Shown: one piece after another, positions 8,066-15,379 of the stretch
How the letters are laid out: each line of letters begins with the position of its first letter
How positions within the stretch are numbered: the first letter of the stretch is position 1
Assembly (NCBI GenBank): GCA_910587895.1
Contig: CAJUOE010000035.1
Location: 1 to 58,537 of the forward strand
Direction: 5' to 3'
Length of the DNA stretch: 58,537 bases
From: an uncultured Lachnospiraceae bacterium
Lineage (GTDB): Bacteria > Bacillota > Clostridia > Lachnospirales > Lachnospiraceae
Program-made: the position numbers and the translations under genes
The notes under the pieces: model-generated
The model's database searches: none
Seen by the model: only the letters and a program-made list of their open reading frames with translations
What the model was told of the DNA's origin: nothing

Positions 8066-8872
8066 ATGGATTATAAATTTGCAGTTTTTGCATATGGTGA
8101 CGTTGGGCTGGCGGCAGTAAAAATTTTCCGTGACAGGAAGGAGCAGCTAAAGTTTGTCTTGCTGGACAGGGAAAATTTTTGGAATAAAAATCAGCTGATT
8201 ATTGAGGAATTAAAAAATTATCCCGACACAGAAATTGTATATTATGAAGAGGAAGAGGATTTAATTGAAAAATGTAAGGGATTGGATATCGTAATATTGG
8301 CATGGTGGGGACGCATCATAAAAGGGCGGTTATTAGAGACGCCGCGCCATGGGTTTATCAATCTGCATACCAGTTTCCTGCCCTATGGAAAGGGGAAACA
8401 TCCACACTACTGGTCGCTGGTGGAGGAGAAACCATACGGCGTGACAATCATGAAAATAGATGCGGGATTGGATACCGGTGCGATTATTTATCAGAGGGAA
8501 ATTGAGAAGAGCTGGGAAGATACCGGAAAATCGCTTTATTTCAGAGGAATCCGCACGATGTGCGACTTGTTGGAAGAAAAGAGCGAGGAGCTCTTAAATT
8601 TGCAGTTCGAGGAGAAGGCGCAGGAAGGGGAGGGAACCTTTCATTTCGGAAAAGAAATCAATGAGGATTCCGTGATTCATCTTGAAGAAGAGTACCGGGC
8701 AAGGGATTTGTTGAATAAGATGCGTGCGCGTACGTTTGAACCATTTCCGGCGGCGTATTTCATGGAAGACGGGGACAAATATGAGGTGCGCGTTTCCATT
8801 AAGAAGGTGACAGAACCCTTTGACAGCAAGAATATAGACTACAGTGAGATCACGGAAGATACAGGATTGTAA
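8066..8872 (+). CDS. Formyltransferase, probable amino-sugar N-formyltransferase
   Basis: A 268-residue protein with the formyl-tetrahydrofolate-dependent transferase fold of methionyl-tRNA formyltransferase. The catalytic triad is visible: N99 and H101 in INLHTSFLP and D136 in DAGLDTGAI. It lacks the C-terminal tRNA-binding domain and lies directly before a DegT aminotransferase, as in 4-formamido-sugar pathways. The likely role is N-formylation of the amino sugar made by the next gene, using N10-formyl-THF. ATG 8066 follows GGAAAGGA (8051-8058); the in-frame GTG 8042 has no ribosome site. The substrate is inferred. Confidence 0.88.
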   Translation: MDYKFAVFAYGDVGLAAVKIFRDRKEQLKFVLLDRENFWNKNQLIIEELKNYPDTEIVYYEEEEDLIEKCKGLDIVILAWWGRIIKGRLLETPRHGFINLHTSFLPYGKGKHPHYWSLVEEKPYGVTIMKIDAGLDTGAIIYQREIEKSWEDTGKSLYFRGIRTMCDLLEEKSEELLNLQFEEKAQEGEGTFHFGKEINEDSVIHLEEEYRARDLLNKMRARTFEPFPAAYFMEDGDKYEVRVSIKKVTEPFDSKNIDYSEITEDTGL

Positions 8873-8896
8873 ATTGTCATATCAGGAGGAATCATC

Positions 8897-10021
8897 ATGC
8901 ATGAAAAGATAGCCCTGGCTGGGCCGGATATTGGACAGAGGGAAATAGATTATGTCGTAGACGCAGTGAAAAACGGCTGGTATAAGACCTATGACATGCA
9001 TATTCAAAAACTGGAAAAAACGTTTGCGGAGTATATCGGCGTGAAATATGCCATAGCGACATACTGCGGTACCCATGCGCTGCATCTGGCAGCGATAGCC
9101 CTCAACCTGAAACCCGGAGATGAGGTTATTGTCACAGACCAGAGTTTTATTGCAACCGCCCATGCGATTTCCTATGTAGGGGCGACCTGTGTTTTTGTGG
9201 ACATAAACCCAGATACGCTCTGTATAGATCCGGAAAAGATTCTGGAAGCCATCACCCCCAGGACAAAGGCGATTATGCTCGTACATTTTGCGGGATTTGC
9301 GGCGGATATGGACAGGATTATGGAAATTGCCAGACAGAAGAACATTGCCGTAATTGAAGATGCATGCCAGGCAGTCGGCGTAAAATACAAAGGAAACTAT
9401 TGTGGAAGTATCGGCGATGTCGGAACGTTTAGTTTTCAGGGCTCCAAAATTGCCGTAGGCGGGGAAGGCGGCATGTTCGTTACGAATGATAAATCTCTGT
9501 ATGAACGTGCGCATCATTATGGAACGTTTTGCCGGAATGATGCGATTACCTATTTATGGTCTGATGATGTAGGTTACAATTATCGCATATCGAATGTAAC
9601 GGCGGCATTAATTTTGGCGCAGGTAGAGCGCATTGAGGAATTGATAGAGAAGAAAAAAAGAATATTCATATGGTATCAAGAGAATCTCAAAGACATCAAA
9701 GAGATCGAAATGCTTGTTCCGAAGGAGGATTGCGAGAGCAATTATGCATACGTGGTAGGATATCTGCTGGATGAAAGCCAGGTTACACGGGATGAGCTGA
9801 TTAAAATAATGATAGAAGAGTACAATGCGTATCTGCGTCCAGGGTATCCGTCAATGAATCTGATGCCGGGATATACCGGGCGGTTTCCAGTTCCGAATTC
9901 TCAGAGATATTTTCAAAAAGGCCTTGTATTCCCGACAGCGATGAATATTACGGAAGAAGATGTGAAATACGTATGCAGATGCCTGAAAAAGTTATTGGGT
10001 TATGACGAGGAAATAAAATAG
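8897..10021 (+). CDS. DegT/DnrJ/EryC1/StrS family sugar aminotransferase
   Basis: A 374-residue PLP-dependent aminotransferase of nucleotide keto-sugars. The Schiff-base lysine is present (K184 in SFQGSK, followed by GGEGG), as are EDACQA with D155 and the substrate-loop block CGTHALHLA (57-65). Keeping the lysine argues against an RfbH-like dehydrase, where histidine replaces it. AGGAGG at 8883-8888 gives an ideal start. With rfbG upstream and the formyltransferase before it, the parsimonious product is a CDP-linked 4-amino, then 4-formamido, 6-deoxyhexose; this is an inference. Confidence 0.92.
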   Translation: MHEKIALAGPDIGQREIDYVVDAVKNGWYKTYDMHIQKLEKTFAEYIGVKYAIATYCGTHALHLAAIALNLKPGDEVIVTDQSFIATAHAISYVGATCVFVDINPDTLCIDPEKILEAITPRTKAIMLVHFAGFAADMDRIMEIARQKNIAVIEDACQAVGVKYKGNYCGSIGDVGTFSFQGSKIAVGGEGGMFVTNDKSLYERAHHYGTFCRNDAITYLWSDDVGYNYRISNVTAALILAQVERIEELIEKKKRIFIWYQENLKDIKEIEMLVPKEDCESNYAYVVGYLLDESQVTRDELIKIMIEEYNAYLRPGYPSMNLMPGYTGRFPVPNSQRYFQKGLVFPTAMNITEEDVKYVCRCLKKLLGYDEEIK

Positions 10022-10033
10022 GGAGAAATCGAG

Positions 10034-11536
10034 ATGAAGAATCAGATAACAGTGGTGGACACAGATAAGTATGAAAAGCCTTCCCTGGATATGGATTATG
10101 CTCAGGTAAAACAGGCAATGTATAGTCAGGGGGAGGAATCCGAAATTATTATTGTAGTACAGGCGTATGGCAGGTTGGAGAAAACGAGACTCTGTGTGGA
10201 AAGCATTTTAAAATATACGACGGACATTGCGTTCGAGTTATGGCTTCTGGATAATGGTTCAGAGGAGAACGATGTTTTTGAATTCTTCGAGTCTGTAGAA
10301 TATGAACCGAAAAGAATTGTCCGCATGACAAAAAACATTACGGGTGTTCTTTCTGTAAATACGGTATTCCGGCTTGCTACTCCGAAATACTTTGTAATTG
10401 TAAACAGTGATATCATTGTTACCAAAAACTGGTTAAATAATTTGCTTGCGTGTGCCGAAAGCGATGCAAAAATCGGGGTGATATGCCCGGTTTCCACGAA
10501 TATTTCGAACAGGCAGGAGGAGACTCTGGGGGGGTTTGCCAACCTGGATGAGATGCAGGAAAAGGCAGCCATCTTTAACCGTTCGGACAGAAGGAAGTGG
10601 GAGGAAAGGCTGAGAATTATTCCCACGGCTACTTTGTTCCGGCGGCAGGTCTTTGATGATGCGGGTGTTTTTGACATGGGGTTTGTACATGATTTCGGGG
10701 ATGACGATTTTTCTTTCCGGGTGCGCCGCGCAGGATATAAGCTGATTGTCTGCAGGGATACTTTTGTACACCATAACCATTATACGGAAGAGCGAGATTT
10801 TAATGGATTAGAAAATCAGCGTTTCCAAATGGGGCAGGAAGATTTCAGGAAAAAATACCACGGCTTGGACGCCTGGGAAGATGGGGCAAACCATATCGTG
10901 GAATTTTCCCATTATGGAGAGCTGGGAATGGAAAGAAAGCGGCAGATACAGATACTGGGAGTTGATACCAGATGCGGGACGCCGATTCTGGACGTAAAAA
11001 ATAAGTTCAGGGCAGAAGGCTATCATAGTTTTGGCGTAGATGCATTTACAACAGATGTTAAATATTATACGGACTTAAACAGTATTTCGAATTCTGTAAT
11101 ACATGATAATATGGCATATATATTATCTGCATACCGTGATAAAAAGTATCAGTTTGTTGTGCTGGGAGAGGCTGTAAATAGTTATCAGAAACCGGAAGAA
11201 GTTATATTGGATTTACTTTCGCTGACGGAACCCGGGGGCGTATTGCTGTTTCCGGTTTACAATATGGATAATATCTATGAGTTCTTATGGGAGCAGGGCG
11301 CAATGAAGGAAAGAGCTGTCAAAACTTGTCAGCGGATGCCTTATGAAGAAGTGATAAATATTATAAAAAATATTCCTATAAAAAAACTGGATATCAATTT
11401 TGAACCATTTGCAGTTACAGAACAGGTGAGAGTTTTTGCAGAGCAGAGGGCGTACCCGGGCGTAAGAGAGGGGCGTGAGGAAAGAATACAGAATCTGTTC
11501 GTCCGCGTATACTGGTTTTGGCTTCAGAAGGCGTAA
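10034..11536 (+). CDS. GT2 glycosyltransferase with C-terminal degenerate methyltransferase-like domain
   Basis: 500 residues. A GT-A inverting glycosyltransferase domain starts near residue 38 (IIIVVQAYGR, LLDNGS, VNSDIIV, FGDDDFSFRVRRAGY). From about 300, a Rossmann-like segment (QIQILGVDTRCGTPILDVKNKF) aligns in layout with the methyltransferase halves of the proteins at 23649-26135 and 31021-32571. The glycine-rich SAM loop is poor here, so it may be structural or acceptor-binding. It starts 12 bases after the aminotransferase with a GGAG-type ribosome site and is part of the same operon. Acceptor and donor are not predictable. Confidence 0.85.
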   Translation: MKNQITVVDTDKYEKPSLDMDYAQVKQAMYSQGEESEIIIVVQAYGRLEKTRLCVESILKYTTDIAFELWLLDNGSEENDVFEFFESVEYEPKRIVRMTKNITGVLSVNTVFRLATPKYFVIVNSDIIVTKNWLNNLLACAESDAKIGVICPVSTNISNRQEETLGGFANLDEMQEKAAIFNRSDRRKWEERLRIIPTATLFRRQVFDDAGVFDMGFVHDFGDDDFSFRVRRAGYKLIVCRDTFVHHNHYTEERDFNGLENQRFQMGQEDFRKKYHGLDAWEDGANHIVEFSHYGELGMERKRQIQILGVDTRCGTPILDVKNKFRAEGYHSFGVDAFTTDVKYYTDLNSISNSVIHDNMAYILSAYRDKKYQFVVLGEAVNSYQKPEEVILDLLSLTEPGGVLLFPVYNMDNIYEFLWEQGAMKERAVKTCQRMPYEEVINIIKNIPIKKLDINFEPFAVTEQVRVFAEQRAYPGVREGREERIQNLFVRVYWFWLQKA

Positions 11537-11563
11537 GCAATTAAGAAAGGTTGGGAAAACAAG

Positions 11564-13312
11564 ATGACAGTATCAGAATATATTTTTGACTTTTTACAGA
11601 AAAAGGGATGTGGAACGGTTTACATGGTTTCAGGCAGTTCGGCAATGTGGCTGACGGACGCCCTGAAACGCAACGAAAAGTTGGAGGCGGTTTGCTGCCA
11701 GCATGAGCAGGTGGCGGCAATGGCGGCAGACGGTTACGGCAGGAAAGCAGACGTTCCAGGCGTATGTCTTGTGACAATCGGTCCAGGCGCAACCAACGCC
11801 ATCACAGGGGTTGCAGGCGCTTACGTGGATTCTTCGCCGATGTTTGTTCTGTCCGGACAGGCGAATTCCAGAATTTTACAGTATCAGATGGAATCCGGGA
11901 TTCGGCAGAAAGGTACGCAGAGCGTTAATCTGGATCATATGTTGTCCGACATTACAAAATATTTTGCAGCGGTTATGGATGAGGCGGACATTCGTTATCA
12001 TATGGAGATGGCATACGAGGCTGCCATGTCGGGAAGGAAAGGCCCGGTGTGGCTGGATATTCCCATTGATATTCAGAATAAACAGGTTCCGGAACAAATG
12101 AGAGGAATGGAGGAGTCTGCCGGTGCGCAGGACAGTCTGGATCATGCGCAGGACGTACCGGTCGAACAGATAAAAGAATTGTTGGCGAAAGCAGAGAAAC
12201 CGTTGATTCTGGCGGGAAATGGCGTGCTAGGTGCAAAAGCGAAAGAAGACGCGCTGGAATTTGCAGAAAAATATCAGATACCGGTAGTCACCTCAAGGGC
12301 GGGGATTGGCGTGATAGAGACTTCCCATCCGCTCTATGTGGGCAGACCCGGAAGTTATGGCGATCGGGCGTCTCATTTTGCAATCCAGGAATGTGATTTG
12401 CTGTTCATTCTGGGCAGCAGGCTTTCTGTATCCACGATCGGGTATTATCCGCAGCGATTCGCCGGAAATGCCAGAAAGATTATGGTGGATATTGATGAGA
12501 AGGAATTGCAGAAGGAGGACGTACCGGTAGATATCAAGATTCAGATGGACGTAAAACAGTTTTTGTCTGTCCTGATGGATCAGGAGTGCGAGGTTTTAGG
12601 ACATGAAGAATGGATTTCGCATTGTCAGGATAACCGCAGAAAATATCCTACGGTTCTTCCGGAGTATGAGAAAGAGGATGGCATTAACAGCTATTACTTT
12701 ACCAGGGAACTTTCGAAACTGGTTCCGGAAGGAGCGGATATTGTAGTAGATACCGGAAGCGTATGTAATATCGTATCCCAGTCCTGGGAGCTTAAGAAGA
12801 ATCAGAATTACCTTATTTCCGGCGGACTGTCCGCAATGGGATTCTGGGCAGGCGCGGTGGGCGTTGCCGCTTTGTCGGAATGCGTAGTTGCATTATCAGG
12901 CGACGGCAGTACGCAGATGAACATACAGGATTTCGCCACGCTTGCATACTATCATCTTCCGGTGAAATTGTTTGTATATAACAATCAGGGATATATGCTG
13001 ATTCGCCATAACCAGCACAATTATATGAACGACCGTTTTCTGGGCGTGGGGCCGGATAGCGGGGTTCCGGCGGTGGATTTCGGAAAGGTTGCGAAGGCTT
13101 ATGGGCTTAAGAGCGTGAAGATTACGTGTAAGGAAGAGATTGAGGACAAGGTAAGGGAGACGCTGGAGACGGACGGGCCGGTAGTATGCGAGGTCATGGT
13201 ACAGGAGTTTGGCATCATTGCTCCGCGTATTTCTTCCCGGGTGATGCCGGACGGTTCCTTAAAGGCGGCGGAATTTGACGACTTATGGCCATTTATCAAT
13301 GAACAGGGATAA
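11564..13312 (+). CDS. Acetolactate-synthase-like ThDP-dependent enzyme
   Basis: 582 residues with the three-domain layout of acetohydroxyacid synthase/pyruvate oxidase enzymes. The catalytic glutamate is E48 in CCQHEQ; GPGATNAITGVAGAY follows; the ThDP motif GDGS near 446 is paired with NNQG about 28 residues later. It lies in a sugar operon with no valine/isoleucine genes or regulatory subunit, so branched-chain amino acid synthesis is unlikely. Homologues such as YerE attach an acetyl unit from pyruvate to a CDP-keto-sugar (yersiniose). A similar carbon-chain branch is the best guess. It is the second ThDP enzyme in the operon, besides the split transketolase. Confidence 0.85.
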   Translation: MTVSEYIFDFLQKKGCGTVYMVSGSSAMWLTDALKRNEKLEAVCCQHEQVAAMAADGYGRKADVPGVCLVTIGPGATNAITGVAGAYVDSSPMFVLSGQANSRILQYQMESGIRQKGTQSVNLDHMLSDITKYFAAVMDEADIRYHMEMAYEAAMSGRKGPVWLDIPIDIQNKQVPEQMRGMEESAGAQDSLDHAQDVPVEQIKELLAKAEKPLILAGNGVLGAKAKEDALEFAEKYQIPVVTSRAGIGVIETSHPLYVGRPGSYGDRASHFAIQECDLLFILGSRLSVSTIGYYPQRFAGNARKIMVDIDEKELQKEDVPVDIKIQMDVKQFLSVLMDQECEVLGHEEWISHCQDNRRKYPTVLPEYEKEDGINSYYFTRELSKLVPEGADIVVDTGSVCNIVSQSWELKKNQNYLISGGLSAMGFWAGAVGVAALSECVVALSGDGSTQMNIQDFATLAYYHLPVKLFVYNNQGYMLIRHNQHNYMNDRFLGVGPDSGVPAVDFGKVAKAYGLKSVKITCKEEIEDKVRETLETDGPVVCEVMVQEFGIIAPRISSRVMPDGSLKAAEFDDLWPFINEQG

Positions 13313-13327
13313 GGACAGTTTGATATT

Positions 13328-14419
13328 ATGTATAATATAGCAGAGGGTAAGATTATCCTGTATGGTGCGGGATGCTGCGGGGCAGTGTTTGCAGAGCTGC
13401 TTCAAAAGTCAGGATTTCATGTGGAATGTTTTTTTGACAGAAATCCCGACAAGACCAATATGCAGATTATGGGGATTCCCATAAAGCAGCCGACGTTTTT
13501 AGATGCAGACAGCCTGGTGGTAGTCTGCATCCTCAAAAAGGCAAAGCTGTATGAAGAGATCGCAGAAGATCTCAGGCAGTTAGGATATCGCAGAATATGC
13601 CATATCTATGAACTCAGGGAAGAGAGAAATCTGTTTCGGGGTCAAAGTCTTATTTTGGCGCCGGACAGGGAGGCTGTGCTTCAAAACCTGCATAGATATG
13701 ACAATCTGAAGAATCATCTTGCGGATGACCTGTCCCGTCAGGTATTGGAGAAGATCTTGCAGTTTCTGCTGGAAGATGTTGATGCGAAAATACCATCGCT
13801 TAAAATCGAAGAACAGTATTTTGCGTATGATCTTTACCGCAGGATTCCGGAGGAATACGTGGTAGACTGCGGTGCGTTTAAGGGAGACGTGATGCGTATT
13901 TTTCTGGAGAAGAACCAGAATCAGTTTGCGCATTATCTTGCCATTGAGCCGGATAAATCATACCTTCCTTATTTGGAGCATACGGCAGGGCAGGATGCAG
14001 ATGGAAGAATTGAAATAAAAAACTGTGCCGTAAGTGATAAAAGGGAACAATTACGGATGCGCAATTATGCGCAGGAGGATTCCATCGTCTGTGCAGACGG
14101 GGAAATACAGGTGCAGTCCTGTCCGCTGGATGAATTGATGAAGGGCAGGGTATGTACATTTTTAAAGATAGACGTGGAAGGATACGATAAAAAGGCTATT
14201 ACTGGCGCGGCGAAACTGATTCGGGCGCAAAAGCCGGTGATTGCGGTGGCAGCATACCATCAGGAAAGTGATTTTTATGAGATTTTTGAACTCTTATATG
14301 GCCTGTATGAAGATTATCATTTTTATCTGCGCAGTTATATGAATGTTCAGGAGACCATTCTTTATGCGGTGCCTCCATGGAGGTTAGTGAAGGAGAAAGA
14401 AGATGAAGTATACCGATAA
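13328..14419 (+). CDS. FkbM family methyltransferase, second copy
   Basis: 363 residues with the same two-part architecture as the protein at 5894-7087. An N-terminal nucleotide-binding-like domain has ILYGAGCCG (10-18) and CFFDRNPDK. The FkbM methyltransferase domain has YVVDCGAFKG (177-186), IEPDKSYL and FLKIDVEGYDKKAI. The terminal YHFYLRSYMN block is shared. The two are clear paralogues, suggesting two different O-methylations in one glycan. Its 3' end overlaps the aldo/keto reductase start by 17 bases, implying tight coupling. The acceptor is unknown. Confidence 0.85.
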   Translation: MYNIAEGKIILYGAGCCGAVFAELLQKSGFHVECFFDRNPDKTNMQIMGIPIKQPTFLDADSLVVVCILKKAKLYEEIAEDLRQLGYRRICHIYELREERNLFRGQSLILAPDREAVLQNLHRYDNLKNHLADDLSRQVLEKILQFLLEDVDAKIPSLKIEEQYFAYDLYRRIPEEYVVDCGAFKGDVMRIFLEKNQNQFAHYLAIEPDKSYLPYLEHTAGQDADGRIEIKNCAVSDKREQLRMRNYAQEDSIVCADGEIQVQSCPLDELMKGRVCTFLKIDVEGYDKKAITGAAKLIRAQKPVIAVAAYHQESDFYEIFELLYGLYEDYHFYLRSYMNVQETILYAVPPWRLVKEKEDEVYR

Positions 14420-15362
14420 ATTTGGAATGAACCTGTCTAAAATTGGTCTGGGAACCGGACGTTTCGGAACGGTGGTAAGCGAAGAAATGTCTTTTGAAAT
14501 GCTGGATCTTTTTTACGAACAGGGTGGAAATGTGATTGATACTGCCAGAAATTATTATGAATGGGTAGAAAACGGCAGGGGAAAAAGTGAGCAGACGATT
14601 GGGAAATGGATGGCTGCACGGGGAGTCCGGGACAAGGTATGCATTTCAACCAAAGGGGGCGTGCGCAACGAAGGAAAGACCTTTTTTATAAATCTTTCCC
14701 GCGAGAACCTTTTAGAGGAATGCAAACAGAGCCTTGAGGCGTTACAGACGGATTATCTGGATATTTACCTGCTTCACAGGGATGAACCAGAGCGCAATGT
14801 GGAAGAGATTGTGGAGAGCCTTCAGGCGGTTCGGGAACGTGGACAGGCGAAAGTGATCGGCGTGTGCAACTGGGCGGCAGCGCGTGTGAAAGCGGCCAAT
14901 GCATATGCCTGCGAAAACAACCTTACGCCGTTTCAGATTGTACAGACCTGGTGGTCGATTGCGGCCTATACGCCGAATATGTGGAATGATCCGACGACGA
15001 CCTGGATGGACGAAGAGATGTACGCATACCTGAAAGAAAACGACTTGCTGGCGATGGCTTATACCTCTCAGGCGAAGGGATTTTTCCAGAAAGCAATCAG
15101 GGATGGGTATGAAAATGTGGATAGCTTTTTAAAGCACAGGATTGCAACGGATGAGAATCTTTGCAGGCTGGAAAAGATACAGGAGTATTGCAGGAAGAAC
15201 GGCGTCTCTCCTACCGCTGTCGTGAACGGCTATATTACAGATAATGACCTCGATGGAATTGCGCTGGTAAGCTGTTCTAAGCCAGAGCAGCTGGAAGATA
15301 TACTGAACCACTGCGATGATTCGGTGGACACAGAATGGATCAGGCAGTTTGAGGTGGGATAA
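14403..15362 (+). CDS. Aldo/keto reductase
   Basis: A 319-residue NAD(P)H-dependent reductase with the AKR (beta/alpha)8 fold. The catalytic tetrad is recognisable: D46 in NVIDTA, Y51 or Y52, K84 in STKGG and H in YLLHRDEP. In sugar operons such enzymes reduce keto groups of nucleotide sugars or of added acyl branches, which fits a step after either ThDP enzyme. ATG 14403 lies inside the end of the FkbM gene with GAAGGAG just upstream. The substrate is inferred from context. Confidence 0.88.
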   Translation: MKYTDKFGMNLSKIGLGTGRFGTVVSEEMSFEMLDLFYEQGGNVIDTARNYYEWVENGRGKSEQTIGKWMAARGVRDKVCISTKGGVRNEGKTFFINLSRENLLEECKQSLEALQTDYLDIYLLHRDEPERNVEEIVESLQAVRERGQAKVIGVCNWAAARVKAANAYACENNLTPFQIVQTWWSIAAYTPNMWNDPTTTWMDEEMYAYLKENDLLAMAYTSQAKGFFQKAIRDGYENVDSFLKHRIATDENLCRLEKIQEYCRKNGVSPTAVVNGYITDNDLDGIALVSCSKPEQLEDILNHCDDSVDTEWIRQFEVG

Positions 15363-15379
15363 TCAGGAGGAAATTCAAA

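Noticed and set aside
8897..10021. The aminotransferase as an RfbH-type CDP-4-keto-6-deoxyglucose 3-dehydrase
   Set aside because: The dehydrases have His in place of the Schiff-base Lys and an iron-sulfur cysteine set; here K184 is present and the cysteines are not.
11564..13312. Biosynthetic acetolactate synthase (ilvB)
   Set aside because: No regulatory subunit or other branched-chain amino acid genes lie nearby and the gene sits in the middle of a sugar operon.
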